A stretch of DNA of 64,000 nt from Pseudoclavibacter sp. RFBB5 (GTDB taxonomy: Bacteria; Actinomycetota; Actinomycetes; Actinomycetales; Microbacteriaceae): assembly GCF_002931555.1 (NCBI RefSeq), contig NZ_PSTZ01000007.1:186001-250000 (forward strand), in the 5' to 3' direction. Positions 16,499 to 25,676 of this stretch are shown here, in pieces. The translations under genes were made by a program, and so were the position numbers. The notes under the pieces are model-generated. The model saw nothing but the letters and a program-made list of their open reading frames with translations. It had not been told where the DNA came from and searched no databases. How positions within the stretch are numbered: the first letter of the stretch is position 1; the number at the start of each line of letters is the position of its first letter.

Positions 16499-17170
16499 AT
16501 GGCAGTTACCGATGGAGCTATTCTGCGAATCAAGGAGATGATCGTCTCCGGCGATCTTGTGCCTGGCTCGAAACTTCCGCCCGAGAAGGAGCTGAGCGAG
16601 CGCCTCGGTCTCTCGAGGAGCTCGTTGCGCGAGGCGGTGAAGGCGCTGGAGGTCATCCGGGTCCTCGACGTCCGGCGAGGCGACGGAACGTATGTGACGA
16701 GCCTCGAGCCGCGCCTGCTCTTGGAGGCCATGAACTTCGTCGTGGACCTGCATCAGGACGACAGCGTCCTCGAGATCCTGGCGGTCCGACGCATGCTGGA
16801 GCCACAGGCGGCCGCGGTTGCGGCGCGTGAGGCATCTCCCGAGCAGCTAACTCGACTCGAGGAGATCCTGAGCGAGATCGACGACGACACCGAGGTCGAG
16901 GGGCTCATCGAGCACGACCTTAAATTTCACCGGCACATCGTCGAGAGCACGGGCAACAAGTACTTGACGAGCCTCATCGACTCGCTCTCGAGCCGGACCG
17001 TTCGGGCTCGCGTCTGGCGCGGCATCACACAGGCAGGCGCAGTTTCCCGCACGGTCGACGAGCACAGGGCGATTCTGGATGCGCTGCGTTCGGGAGACAC
17101 GGAGCTCACGGCCGCGCTCACCCTCGCGCACGTGTCCGGTGTCGAGCGCTGGCTGCGAGACGCGCGATGA
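16499..17170 (+). CDS. FadR/GntR-family (FCD) regulator of the L-fucose cluster
   Basis: This 223-residue repressor has an N-terminal winged helix (GSKLPPEKELSERLGLSRSSLREA, residues about 20-44) and a C-terminal FCD domain with HDLKFHRHIVES as a metal/ligand-binding helix. It probably senses a fucose-pathway intermediate, since it is the first gene of the cluster and its stop overlaps the mutarotase start by four bases. The ATG at 16499 is preferred to the in-frame GTG at 16493. A motif shared with the cluster's other promoters lies just upstream. Target assignment is inference; the fold is clear. Confidence 0.88.
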   Translation: MAVTDGAILRIKEMIVSGDLVPGSKLPPEKELSERLGLSRSSLREAVKALEVIRVLDVRRGDGTYVTSLEPRLLLEAMNFVVDLHQDDSVLEILAVRRMLEPQAAAVAAREASPEQLTRLEEILSEIDDDTEVEGLIEHDLKFHRHIVESTGNKYLTSLIDSLSSRTVRARVWRGITQAGAVSRTVDEHRAILDALRSGDTELTAALTLAHVSGVERWLRDAR

Positions 17171-17499
17171 GGGTCGCGCTCCACTCGGAGATCAAGCCCG
17201 GTGCTGTCGACCAGTATCGGGAGAGCCACGCCGTCATTCCGGAGGAGCTCGTCGCCACGTTCGATCGTGTCGGCATCAGCAGCTGGACGATCTTCCGGTC
17301 GGGCCTGCGGCTCTTCCACGATGTGATCTGCGACGACTGGGATGCGGCGAACGAGGTGCTCGACGCGGACCCGGCGAATGCCCGTTGGCAGCAAGACATC
17401 GGACGCTTCGTCGAACTCTTCCGAGACTCGGATGGTGGCGAGGGGTATGCTCCACTCGAGCTGATGTGGGATCTCGAGCTACAGAAGCGGCGCAGCTGA
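17167..17499 (+). CDS. L-rhamnose/L-fucose mutarotase (RhaM family)
   Basis: This 110-residue protein belongs to the RhaM/FucU-like (DUF718) mutarotase family. Its N-terminus MRVALHSEIKPGAVDQY and the ESHAVIPEEL helix carrying the conserved His are typical, and the C-terminus ends in MWDLELQ. These dimeric enzymes interconvert the alpha and beta anomers of 6-deoxy sugars. L-fucose is the likely substrate because every neighbour belongs to the fucose oxidation route. The gene overlaps the regulator gene by four bases and is followed after one base by the lactonase gene. Confidence 0.86.
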   Translation: MRVALHSEIKPGAVDQYRESHAVIPEELVATFDRVGISSWTIFRSGLRLFHDVICDDWDAANEVLDADPANARWQQDIGRFVELFRDSDGGEGYAPLELMWDLELQKRRS

Positions 17500-17500
17500 C

Positions 17501-18385
17501 GTGGAGCGCTTCGATACCCCCGAGCCGGTGGACGCCCACGTCCACGTCTGGGATCGATCGCTGCTGCGTCTCGACTGGCTCGACGATCTGCCCGAGCTCG
17601 CGACATCCCGCCTTCCATGGGCCTACGACGCTCAGCGTGGAAAAGTTGGTGCCGCGGTGTTCGTCCAAGCAGGTGCCAGGCCCGCGGACGCGTTGGCGGA
17701 GGCGACGTGGGTTCAGTCTCTGGCCCAGGGATGGCCAGCCCTGGCCGGCATCGTCGCGGACGCCGATCTTCTGAGTCCTCCGGTTGAACTCGGCGCACAC
17801 CTCGATGCGCTCGAGGAGCTGCCGCTGTACCGGGGCGTGCGTCACCTCCTGCAGGACCTCGACGTGCAGGTGCTGCGCTCTGACGCCCTGCTCCTCGGGC
17901 TCGATGCGCTTGCGCGCAGGGACTCGAGTTTCGACGCCTGCGTGCGCTGGTGGCAGCTCGAGGAGCTGGCCGGCCTGCTCGAGCGATCGTCGCCGCTCAC
18001 GGTGGTGCTCGATCACATCGGCAAGCCGCCGCTCGATTCGGACGTGAAGTCGGAGGCCTGGGCGGGGTGGGAGGTCGGACTGCGCAGGATCGGAGCCCTG
18101 CCCGGTGCTCACGTGAAGCTCAGCGGGTTGTCCGCAGAAATGTCCGCGGGTGCGAAGGCGGGACCCACGTTTCGGGCTCGGGCTGCGCACGCCATCGAGA
18201 CGGCGCTTGACGTGTTCGGCGCCGAGCGGGCCATGTTCGGCAGCGATTGGCCGGTCAGCGCGGTCGGCGGCGCGGGTCTTTCGACCGCCGAGTGGTTGGA
18301 CTTCGTCCGAGGGCAGGTCTCCGACGTCGAGTGGTTGGAGATCGGCTCCGGCACGGCAGCGCGCGTCTACCGCCTCGAGCGCTGA
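17501..18385 (+). CDS. L-fuconolactonase (amidohydrolase family)
   Basis: This 294-residue amidohydrolase-2 family lactonase has the N-terminal metal motif VDAHVHVWD and a C-terminal GSDWPVS aspartate. VVLDHIGKP and HVKLSGLS between them are typical of the L-fucono-1,5-lactonase/galactarolactonase group. The expected reaction is hydrolysis of L-fuconolactone to L-fuconate in the cytoplasm. Translation starts at a GTG one base after the mutarotase stop, so coupling is likely. The next gene converges from the minus strand 93 bases away. Confidence 0.87.
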   Translation: MERFDTPEPVDAHVHVWDRSLLRLDWLDDLPELATSRLPWAYDAQRGKVGAAVFVQAGARPADALAEATWVQSLAQGWPALAGIVADADLLSPPVELGAHLDALEELPLYRGVRHLLQDLDVQVLRSDALLLGLDALARRDSSFDACVRWWQLEELAGLLERSSPLTVVLDHIGKPPLDSDVKSEAWAGWEVGLRRIGALPGAHVKLSGLSAEMSAGAKAGPTFRARAAHAIETALDVFGAERAMFGSDWPVSAVGGAGLSTAEWLDFVRGQVSDVEWLEIGSGTAARVYRLER

Positions 18386-18478
18386 CGCTCGGGCGGCGGG
18401 CCCGCACAGCGCCGAGCCGAGCGCGGCGGCGTCGGAGCATGCCGCCACGGCCAAGCCCCACGACGGCCCAGCCGTCTG

Positions 18479-19438
18479 CTACCGGGCTATCACCGGCACA
18501 GGAATCAGCTCGAGCGCTGCAAGCTCCTGCCACAGCTCCTCGGGGATGGGTGCCCGGAGGTGCTCTGCGTTCTCGCGAACGGCAGCGGCGCGCGACGTCC
18601 CGACCACGACCGTTGAGACGGCGGGGTGCCGCAGGGGGAACTGGATGGCGGCCTGTGGGAGCGTCACGTCGTATGCTCCGCAGACCTGCGCGAGGCGGTC
18701 GACCCGCGCGGCGACCGCATCCGGGACTGCGCCGTAGTTGTAGTGCGCGCTGGCCGAACGAGTCGCTGTGGCGAGCAAGCCGGAGTTGAAGACGGCGGCC
18801 GTCACCACTCTGACGCCACGTTCGAGGCAGCGAGGGAGCAACTCCGCCGCCGCCGGCTGCTCGAGGAGGGTGTAGCGTCCGGCGATCATGACGACGTCGA
18901 TGTCGCTCTCGTTCACGGCCCGAAGTGCAGCATCGACGCTGTTGACGCCGATGCCGACTTCGGAGACGACGCCCTGCTCACGCAGCGTTACGAGGGCCGG
19001 CAGCCCCTGCGAGATGCCGGCGTCGAGGTCGTAGACGTCCGGGTCGTGGAGGTACGCGACGTCAACGACGTCGACGCCCATGCGCTCGAGGGATTCGCCG
19101 AGGCTCCGCTCGACTCCGGACTTCGACGGATCGTAGCGGCGGACGAGTTCGTCGGGCACGGCGAAGCCGTTGGCTTCGTCCGTTTTGCCGGTGAAGTCAG
19201 GGTTGGGGACGAGGAGTCGCCCGACCTTCGTCGAGAGCGTGTACTCATCGGCGGGGAGGTTCGTGAGGAAATCGCCGAGGCGACGCTCGGACAGCCCGAG
19301 GCCGTAGTGCGGTGCCGTGTCGTACACGCGGACGCCCTCGTCCCACGCGGCTGCGAGTGCGGCCCGGGCCTGCTCGTCGCTGACTTCACGGTAGAGGTTG
19401 CCGATGGAGGCGGCCCCGAAGCCGAGCCGTTCGATCAT
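18479..19438 (-). CDS. aldo-keto reductase, probable L-fucose 1-dehydrogenase
   Basis: This 319-residue aldo-keto reductase has the catalytic tetrad in order: Asp/Tyr in [10 protein letters not shown], Lys in LSTKVGR and His in AYLHDPDVY. The NAD(P)-binding tail [14 protein letters not shown] is present. It resembles D-threo-aldose 1-dehydrogenase/L-fucose dehydrogenase and pyridoxal 4-dehydrogenase relatives. In this cluster it should oxidise L-fucose to L-fuconolactone, feeding the lactonase. Its ATG overlaps the stop of the L-fuconate dehydratase gene by four bases, so the two are cotranscribed on the minus strand. Confidence 0.87.
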   Translation of the reverse strand: MIERLGFGAASIGNLYREVSDEQARAALAAAWDEGVRVYDTAPHYGLGLSERRLGDFLTNLPADEYTLSTKVGRLLVPNPDFTGKTDEANGFAVPDELVRRYDPSKSGVERSLGESLERMGVDVVDVAYLHDPDVYDLDAGISQGLPALVTLREQGVVSEVGIGVNSVDAALRAVNESDIDVVMIAGRYTLLEQPAAAELLPRCLERGVRVVTAAVFNSGLLATATRSASAHYNYGAVPDAVAARVDRLAQVCGAYDVTLPQAAIQFPLRHPAVSTVVVGTSRAAAVRENAEHLRAPIPEELWQELAALELIPVPVIAR

Positions 19439-20733
19439 GCGACCACGACCGGCTCAGACGAGAAGGCGTAGTCGATGAGGGTCTGCGCGAGCATCTCGGT
19501 CCCGGCTCCTGGGGCGAGGGGTGTCACGTAGTGCCCGCCCGTGAGAACTGTCGGGGTGACGAAGTGCTCGTGCAGGTGGTCGACGAATTCGATCATCCGA
19601 TTCTCCATGGTGCCGCTCACGGCGACGAAGTCGAACATCGAGAGGTGCTGCACCGCCTCGCACAGGCCGACCCCGCCGGCGTGCGGGCAGACGCGCACGC
19701 CGAACTTCGCGGCGAGCAGCAGGTTCGCGATGTTCTCGTTGACGCCGCCGACTCGGCTCGCGTCGATCTGCATGACCTGCATGCCGCCAGATTGCAGGAA
19801 CTGCTTGAACATGACCCGGCTGTGCGCGTGCTCGCCGGTGGCGACCGGAATGGGGGCGATGGCGCGAGCGATGGCGGCGTGGGCGAGCACGTCATCCGGG
19901 CTCGTGGGCTCCTCGACCCAGGCGACGCCGAAGGGGGCGAGCGCGGTGATCCACTCGATCGCATCCTGGGTGTCCCAGCGCTGGTTCGCGTCGATGGCTA
20001 TGGGGAAGTCGGGCCCGCAGATCTCGCGGGCGATGCGCATCCGCCTGATGTCGTCGTCGATGCTGCCGCCGACCTTGAGCTTGATCTGCGGGAAGCCCTC
20101 GGCGCGCGCCTCGCGGCAGAGGCGCGCGAGCTTCTCGTCGGAGTAACCGAGCCAGCCCGGCGTCGTCGTGTAGGCCGGGTAGCCCGTGCGCAGCAGGGAA
20201 GCCTCTCGCGCTTCGCGTCCCGGCACTGCGGCCTCCAGGATCTGCAGCGCATCGTCCCGCGTCAGCGCGTCGGACAGGTAGCGGAAGTCGACCAGGTCGA
20301 CGAGCTCCTCGGGCGACATGGAGGAGAGGAGCCTCCACAGGGGCTGGCCCGCGCGCTTGGCTTTGAGGTCCCAGAGGGCGTTGACCACGGCGCCGATCGC
20401 CATGTGCATGACGCCCTTCTCAGGGCCGAGCCAGCGCAGCTGCGAGTCGTAGACAAAGCCCCGATACGTGGCTCCCATGTCGGCGAGCAGCTCTTCGACG
20501 TCGCGCCCGACGAGGTACTGCTCGAGCGACCGGATGGCGGCGACCTGCACGTCGTTGCCCCGCCCGATCGTGAACGCGAACGCGTGGCCGGAGAGGCCGT
20601 CAGCGGTGTCGGTCTCGATCACCGCATAGGCCGCTGAGTAGTCGGGGTCGAGATTCATCGCGTCGGTGCCATCAGCGGTCAGCGACGTCGGGAACCGTAC
20701 GTCGACAGTCGTCAGTGACTGAACTTTGCTCAT
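19435..20733 (-). CDS. L-fuconate dehydratase (enolase superfamily)
   Basis: This 432-residue member of the mandelate-racemase branch of the enolase superfamily has the KxK base in IKLKVGG. Metal ligands lie in IDANQRW (Asp), [10 protein letters not shown] (Glu) and GEHAHSR (Glu). The general acid/base His is in CPHAGGVGL, and GTMENRM supplies the last Glu. The pattern matches L-fuconate dehydratase, which makes 2-keto-3-deoxy-L-fuconate from L-fuconate. AAGGAGGA five bases before the ATG is the best ribosome site in the region. The promoter is divergent from the hydrolase gene and contains two operator-like sites. Confidence 0.93.
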   Translation of the reverse strand: MSKVQSLTTVDVRFPTSLTADGTDAMNLDPDYSAAYAVIETDTADGLSGHAFAFTIGRGNDVQVAAIRSLEQYLVGRDVEELLADMGATYRGFVYDSQLRWLGPEKGVMHMAIGAVVNALWDLKAKRAGQPLWRLLSSMSPEELVDLVDFRYLSDALTRDDALQILEAAVPGREAREASLLRTGYPAYTTTPGWLGYSDEKLARLCREARAEGFPQIKLKVGGSIDDDIRRMRIAREICGPDFPIAIDANQRWDTQDAIEWITALAPFGVAWVEEPTSPDDVLAHAAIARAIAPIPVATGEHAHSRVMFKQFLQSGGMQVMQIDASRVGGVNENIANLLLAAKFGVRVCPHAGGVGLCEAVQHLSMFDFVAVSGTMENRMIEFVDHLHEHFVTPTVLTGGHYVTPLAPGAGTEMLAQTLIDYAFSSEPVVVA

Positions 20734-20758
20734 TGTTCCTCCTTGCTGAGAACAGTAA

Positions 20759-20772
20759 ACATCCGATCAATG
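20759..20772 (+). promoter_or_regulatory. fucose-cluster operator-like site 2
   Basis: ACATCCGATCAATG has the CATC-C-GAT core of site 1 and lies 26 bases upstream of the L-fuconate dehydratase start (minus strand) in the divergent promoter region. Confidence 0.62.
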
Positions 20773-20818
20773 CCACGTCAAGTGCTACAGTTGCCGCGTC
20801 CTAGGCCAACAGTGGCCG

Positions 20819-20832
20819 TAATCTTCAGATGT
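20819..20832 (-). promoter_or_regulatory. fucose-cluster operator-like site 4 (degenerate)
   Basis: Read on the minus strand this is ACATCTGAAGATTA, matching site 3 at 11 of 14 positions. It ends two bases before the GGAG ribosome site of the diketo-acid hydrolase gene, so binding would block its transcription. Confidence 0.5.
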
Positions 20833-20846
20833 TTGGAGCGTGGTGC

Positions 20847-21689
20847 ATGCGTTTTCTTCGATTGGGTGACGAGGGGGTCGAGGTTCCCGTGCTGCGAGTG
20901 GATGGCATCGACTTCGACCTGAGCGGGGTCACTGCAGACCTCGACGGCGAGTTCTTCGAGACGGACGGCATCGCGCGCGCCAAGGTGGCTCACGCTGCCG
21001 GCGAGCTTCCGGTGCTCGACGGATCGGCAGGTCTCAGGGTCGGGGCGCCGGTCGCGCGTCCGTCGGCGATCGTCTGCGTCGGCATGAACTACGCGGCACA
21101 CGCCGCCGAGTCAGGGGCGGCGCCGCCCAGCGACGTCATCGTCTTCCTCAAGACGCCCAACACCATCTCTGGGCCGTTCGACAATGTGCCGCTGCCTCGA
21201 GGGTCTGAGAAGTCCGACTGGGAGGTCGAACTCGGTGTCGTGATCTCGAAGCGAGTCAGCTACCTCGAGAGCGCTGACGAGGCGATGGATGCGGTGGCCG
21301 GGTTCGTGGTCGGCAACGACTTGTCCGAGCGTGCCTGGCAGCTCGAAGCCCCTGGCGGACAGTGGAGCAAGGGAAAGTCAGCCCCGCGCTTCTCTCCCCT
21401 TGGGCCGGAGCTCGTGACCCCGGACGAAGTCGATTTCCGGTCGCTGCGCCTGTGGAGCAGGGTGAACGGGGAGCCGAGGCAGGACTCGTCGACGGCCGAC
21501 ATGATCTTCGATGTCCCGCACATCATCTGGACGCTGAGCCAGTACCTGGCCCTCGAGCCTGGCGACGTCGTGCTAACGGGGACACCGGAAGGGGTCGCCC
21601 TCTCCGGTCGGTTCCGGTACCTCAGGGTCGGGGATGTGGTCGAGCTCGGGATCGACGGCCTCGGGTCCCAGTGCCAGGTGATCGTGTGA
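20847..21689 (+). CDS. 2,4-diketo-3-deoxy-L-fuconate hydrolase (FAH family)
   Basis: This fumarylacetoacetate-hydrolase-family enzyme has about 280 residues. Hallmarks are GMNYAAHAAESG, the metal-binding DWEVELGVVI, GNDLSERAWQ and the C-terminal TGTPEGVAL. In the L-fucose route an FAH enzyme cleaves 2,4-diketo-3-deoxy-L-fuconate to pyruvate and L-lactate. The ATG at 20847 follows GGAG by nine bases and gives the family-typical N-terminus MRFLRLG; the in-frame ATG at 20829 sits inside an operator-like site and is not chosen. The SDR gene overlaps or follows at once. Confidence 0.9.
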   Translation: MRFLRLGDEGVEVPVLRVDGIDFDLSGVTADLDGEFFETDGIARAKVAHAAGELPVLDGSAGLRVGAPVARPSAIVCVGMNYAAHAAESGAAPPSDVIVFLKTPNTISGPFDNVPLPRGSEKSDWEVELGVVISKRVSYLESADEAMDAVAGFVVGNDLSERAWQLEAPGGQWSKGKSAPRFSPLGPELVTPDEVDFRSLRLWSRVNGEPRQDSSTADMIFDVPHIIWTLSQYLALEPGDVVLTGTPEGVALSGRFRYLRVGDVVELGIDGLGSQCQVIV

Positions 21690-21697
21690 GGGGCTCG

Positions 21698-22429
21698 ATG
21701 CAGGGGCTGATCGCCGTCGTCACCGGCGGCGCATCTGGGATCGGGGCCGCGATCACCGAGCGCCTTCGTGCGGATGGCGCGTTCGTCGTCCCCTTCGACC
21801 TCGTGTCGAGCGAGCAGGGGCTCGTCGTCGACATCGGGGACGACGCGGCGGTGCGAGCGGCTGTCGACCAGGTGGTCGAGTGCCATGGCCGCCTCGACAT
21901 CGTCGTCAACAATGCCGGGATCAGCTCGGTCGGCTCGATCGAGGACAACCCGGACGAGGAATGGCATCGGGCCTTCGATGTCAATGTCCTCGGGGCGGTG
22001 AGGGTGACGCGAGCCGCGCTGCCGCACCTGCGCCGCTCGCCGTGCGCGTCGGTAGTGAACACATGCTCGATCGCGGCCTCAGTGGGCCTGCCGCAACGTG
22101 CCGTCTACGGCGCGACCAAGGGAGCGCTCTTGGCGTTGACCCTGCAGATGGCCGCCGATCACCTCGCGGACGGGGTACGCGTCAACGCGGTGAACCCTGG
22201 GACGGCAGATACTCCTTGGGTGCAGCGCCTGCTCGCGGCCACCGACGATCCGGTTGCCGCTCGAGAGGCGCTAGAGGCGCGGCAGCCCTCTGGGCGACTA
22301 GTGAGCGCCGGAGAAGTCGCTGAGGCTGTCGCGTACCTGGCAGGCCCCGGTGCGAGGTCGACGACGGGCACGAGCCTCGCAGTGGATGGCGGCATGGCCG
22401 GTCTCCGCCTGCCACCGGCACGCGGTTGA
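21698..22429 (+). CDS. SDR dehydrogenase, probable 2-keto-3-deoxy-L-fuconate dehydrogenase
   Basis: This classical short-chain dehydrogenase of about 243 residues has the cofactor motif TGGASGIG at the N-terminus. NNAG and the Ser...Tyr-x3-Lys catalytic set (NTCSIAASV, then YGATK) follow. Placed between a dehydratase and a diketo-acid hydrolase, it should oxidise 2-keto-3-deoxy-L-fuconate at C4. The ATG at 21698 follows GAGGGG; the GTG at 21686 overlaps the previous stop as GTGA and is an equally possible start four residues longer. Both give an intact fold. Confidence 0.88.
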   Translation: MQGLIAVVTGGASGIGAAITERLRADGAFVVPFDLVSSEQGLVVDIGDDAAVRAAVDQVVECHGRLDIVVNNAGISSVGSIEDNPDEEWHRAFDVNVLGAVRVTRAALPHLRRSPCASVVNTCSIAASVGLPQRAVYGATKGALLALTLQMAADHLADGVRVNAVNPGTADTPWVQRLLAATDDPVAAREALEARQPSGRLVSAGEVAEAVAYLAGPGARSTTGTSLAVDGGMAGLRLPPARG

Positions 22430-22489
22430 ACTGATGTTTACGGCCATTCGACAGTCATTGAACTTCGAAACTCGCTCTTGACCATTCAA

Positions 22490-22503
22490 ACATCGGATGA
22501 TTA
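22490..22503 (+). promoter_or_regulatory. fucose-cluster operator-like site 3
   Basis: ACATCGGATGATTA is identical to site 1 over 13 of 14 bases. It lies 64-77 bases before the sugar-binding lipoprotein gene, where it could control the transporter and fucosidase transcript. Confidence 0.65.
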
Positions 22504-22566
22504 GATCGCTTCTGGCGAAGCATCCGGGGTCTGAGCCCCAACATCGCAACATCAAAGGAGATAACG

Positions 22567-23793
22567 ATGAAGAGACGCACGAAGACCGCCGCTGCCGCCC
22601 TCGCGATCGGGTCGCTGGCCCTCGCCGGCTGCGCGTCCGGGGAATCGGCGGAGTCGGCCGACGGCCTCGTCTGGTCCATGTGGATCGGTTCCACCGAAGA
22701 TCAGACGGCCTGGCAGTCCGTCGGTGAAGCCGGGGCAGCAGCAGCCGGAGTTGGTGTGACCCTGCAGGGAGCGCCCTTCGCCGACTACTGGACGAAGCTG
22801 TCCACGCAGCTCGGCACCTCCGCTGCCCCGTGCATCGTCTCGATGCAGAGCCTCCGCATCAACCAGTTCAACACCGGACTGCTCCCGCTCGACGACCTCA
22901 TCGCAGGGTCGGACATCGACCTCGCCGAGTTCGATGAGGGTGCGCTGGACGCGATGCGGGTCGACGGCCAGCAGTACGCGATTCCCTACGACACCGGCCC
23001 CATGGTGCTCTACTACAACAAGGACGCGTTCGCGGCGGCGGGCGTCGCCGACCCCGAGCCGGGCTGGACGGCCGACGAGTTCGACGCGGCTACTGCGAAG
23101 CTCAAAGACGCTGGCCAGGTGGGTATGGCGACGACGGTCGAGGATCTGTTCCTCGAGAGCAGCGTGCTCGCCTACAACGGGGGACGAGTGCTCGACGAGA
23201 GCGGTGAGTTCACCTTCGACGACCCGGCCTTCGGCCAGGGCGTCGAGTGGATCGCGAGCGCTGTCCAGGATGGCCGCGCGACGGTCGCGAACGGGCCGGA
23301 CAACACGGCCGACGACAACGCATTCATGAACGGCTCGGCCGCATCCGTCGTCGGTGGGCCGTGGCTCCTCCTCGACTTCAACGCGAAGTCAGACTTCGAG
23401 ATCGGCGTCGCCACGCTCCCGGCGGGCCCGAACGGTGGCGGCACCTTCTCGGCGGGCAGCGGCTTCGGCATCTCGTCGGAGTGCTCCGATCCTGAAGCCG
23501 CGCTTGCGGCGATCGCTGGCATGACCTCGGAGGAGACGCTCACGTCGCTCGCCGAGCAGGGCCGCGCGTTCCCGGCTCGGACTGCCTCTCAGCAGGTCTG
23601 GTACGACAACGCGGGCATCGAGGGACTTCAGGAGGCGATGGATGCGGCCCTGGTGACGGCGACCCCGCTTCCAGGCTCCGCGAAGGGCGACCAGTTCAAT
23701 CAGCTGCTCGTTCAGTACGGACCGCAGATGGTGAACGGCGACAAGCCGGCCGACGAGATCCTGCCCGAGATCGCGACGCAGCTCGGATCATGA
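22567..23793 (+). CDS. sugar ABC transporter substrate-binding lipoprotein
   Basis: This 408-residue extracellular binding protein of the family-1 carbohydrate type has a lipoprotein signal ending in ALAGC near residue 19. The body shows the typical YAIPYDTGPMVLYYNKD hinge region and a GGPWLLLDF segment. It should capture a fucosylated oligosaccharide or free L-fucose. The ATG follows AAGGAG by six bases. The next gene overlaps its stop by four bases. Site 3 upstream suggests control by the FadR-type regulator. Confidence 0.92.
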   Translation: MKRRTKTAAAALAIGSLALAGCASGESAESADGLVWSMWIGSTEDQTAWQSVGEAGAAAAGVGVTLQGAPFADYWTKLSTQLGTSAAPCIVSMQSLRINQFNTGLLPLDDLIAGSDIDLAEFDEGALDAMRVDGQQYAIPYDTGPMVLYYNKDAFAAAGVADPEPGWTADEFDAATAKLKDAGQVGMATTVEDLFLESSVLAYNGGRVLDESGEFTFDDPAFGQGVEWIASAVQDGRATVANGPDNTADDNAFMNGSAASVVGGPWLLLDFNAKSDFEIGVATLPAGPNGGGTFSAGSGFGISSECSDPEAALAAIAGMTSEETLTSLAEQGRAFPARTASQQVWYDNAGIEGLQEAMDAALVTATPLPGSAKGDQFNQLLVQYGPQMVNGDKPADEILPEIATQLGS

Positions 23794-24740
23794 CGCTGAC
23801 CTCCGAGCCCACGGCGATCTCGCCTGCGGTTCCGCTCACCACCGAGGCGAGGAAGTCATCGCCGCCGCCGCGTCGGCAGCGTCGCAACCTGTGGGGGCCG
23901 GCCTTCGCCGCCCCCCACGCGATCGGCCTTGGGCTCTTCACTTTGACGCCCATCGTGATCGCCCTCGTCATGAGCTTCCACGACTGGCCGATGATCGGCA
24001 GCCCGACGTTCACGGGCCTCGACAACTTCGAACGGCTGTTCGCCGATGACACGTTCCGGGCGGCGCTCGGCAACACGCTGCTCTTCGTTGTCCTCTACAT
24101 CCCCCTGAACCTCATCGTCTCGATGGGCATGGCGGCGTGGCTGTCGCCGCGAATCAAGGGCAGGCAGTTCTTCAGGGTCCTGTTCTTCCTGCCCACGGTC
24201 ACGCCCATCGTCGCGAACGCGGTCGTATGGCGCCTCATCTACGAGCCGGGTGGCACGCTCGACGCGACCTCGCAGACGCTCTTCGGAATCGAGCTGCCGA
24301 ACTTTCTGGCAGATCCGAACTGGGCGATGGCGGCGATCGTCGTCATGAGCGTCTGGCAGGGCTTCGGCTACAACATGCTCGTGTTCTCGGCGGCGCTCGA
24401 CTCCGTGCCGGAGAACCAGATCGAGGCGGCCCAGCTCGACGGAGCGAACCCGTGGACGATCTTCTGGCGCATCCAGCTGCCGCTCATTTCGCCGTCCCTG
24501 TTCTTCGCCACGATCATGACGCTCATCACGTCGTTCCAGGTGTTCATCCAGCCGTACATCCTTACGAAGGGCGGGCCTGGCACGTCCACGCTGACGCTCG
24601 TGCAGTTCATCTACAACCAGGGCTTCACCTTCCAGCAGCTCGGGCTCGCCGCGGCTGCCGGGTGGGTGCTGTTCGTCATGATCCTCGTCATCACCGCCGT
24701 GCAGTTCATCGGCCAGAAGAAGTGGGTGCACTATGACTAG
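23790..24740 (+). CDS. sugar ABC transporter permease (MalF/UgpA-like)
   Basis: This 316-residue permease has about six membrane spans after a basic cytoplasmic tail containing PPPRRQRRN. The EAA loop is EAAQLDGANPWTIFWRIQLP, the docking site for the ATPase. It forms a heterodimer with the next permease. It overlaps the binding-protein gene by four bases and the next permease gene by eight. No ATPase gene is present in the cluster. Confidence 0.92.
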   Translation: MTLTSEPTAISPAVPLTTEARKSSPPPRRQRRNLWGPAFAAPHAIGLGLFTLTPIVIALVMSFHDWPMIGSPTFTGLDNFERLFADDTFRAALGNTLLFVVLYIPLNLIVSMGMAAWLSPRIKGRQFFRVLFFLPTVTPIVANAVVWRLIYEPGGTLDATSQTLFGIELPNFLADPNWAMAAIVVMSVWQGFGYNMLVFSAALDSVPENQIEAAQLDGANPWTIFWRIQLPLISPSLFFATIMTLITSFQVFIQPYILTKGGPGTSTLTLVQFIYNQGFTFQQLGLAAAAGWVLFVMILVITAVQFIGQKKWVHYD

Positions 24741-25611
24741 CGATACCGCCGTGACGAGGCGCCGGTCCGCACCGCCGAGTCGAACCGGGCAGCGCATCCG
24801 TTCTGCCATCGGGTACGTGCTGCTCGGCATCGTCACACTCATCTTCATCTCGCCGCTGCTCGTGATGATCGGCTCGTCGCTGAAGAAGCCGAACGAGATC
24901 TTCTCGACCCCGCCGAGCCTGTTCGGCTCGACGCTCGAGTGGGGTAACTTCGCCGAGGTCTTCGAGTACGCGCCGTTCGGCCAGTACCTCATGAACGGCA
25001 TGATCGTCGCCGTGCTCGGTACCGCGCTGACCCTCGCGGTCGCGGCGCTCTCGGGCTACGCCTTCTCGCGGCTCAAGTGGAAGGGACGCGGTGCCACGTT
25101 CGCCGTGTTCCTCGCGACGATGATGCTCCCGCAGGAGGTCATCATCGTGCCGGCGTTCGTGCTCATGCGCTCGTTCGGCTGGGTCAACTCGTACGAGGCG
25201 CTCATCATCCCGTGGGCGTTCACGGCGCTCGGGGCGTTCCTGCTGCGCCAGTTCTACATGACGGTGCCGCAGGAGCTCGAGGATGCTGCCAGGCTCGACG
25301 GGGCAGGCACCGTGGCGATCTTCTTCCGGATCATGCTGCCCCTGTCGCGGTCGACGCTGGCCGTGCTCGCGGTCTTCACCTTCATCACCTACTGGAACTC
25401 GTTCCTCTGGCCGCTCATCATCGTGAATGACGTGAGCGCGCTCGGCACGATTCCGCTCGGCCTGCAGCAGTTCTTCGGCCAGCAGGGCACCCAGTGGCAT
25501 CTGCTGATGGCGGCGTCCGTCATCTCCATGCTGCCGACGACCGTGCTGCTCGTGGCTCTGCAGAAGCACCTCGTGCGGGGCGTCGTGACGTCCGGCATGG
25601 GCGGTCGCTGA
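24733..25611 (+). CDS. sugar ABC transporter permease (MalG/UgpE-like)
   Basis: This 292-residue inner-membrane permease has six spans and the EAA loop EDAARLDGAGTVAIFFRIMLP. LGTIPLGLQQFFGQQGTQW near the C-terminus is a pattern common in MalG-type carbohydrate permeases. Its start lies within the end of the previous permease gene. The fucosidase gene follows after 65 bases. Confidence 0.92.
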   Translation: MTSDTAVTRRRSAPPSRTGQRIRSAIGYVLLGIVTLIFISPLLVMIGSSLKKPNEIFSTPPSLFGSTLEWGNFAEVFEYAPFGQYLMNGMIVAVLGTALTLAVAALSGYAFSRLKWKGRGATFAVFLATMMLPQEVIIVPAFVLMRSFGWVNSYEALIIPWAFTALGAFLLRQFYMTVPQELEDAARLDGAGTVAIFFRIMLPLSRSTLAVLAVFTFITYWNSFLWPLIIVNDVSALGTIPLGLQQFFGQQGTQWHLLMAASVISMLPTTVLLVALQKHLVRGVVTSGMGGR

Positions 25612-25676
25612 GCCCCTACCTTTCCGTACATCTCCGCAAGGCAGTCGCGAACGCTTCAGAGAGGAAGCTTCACCCC

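Noticed and set aside
19531-20637. 368-codon plus-strand open frame opposite the L-fuconate dehydratase gene
   Set aside because: It is an antisense shadow produced by high GC; it has no domain pattern or ribosome site, and the minus strand encodes an unmistakable enolase-superfamily enzyme.
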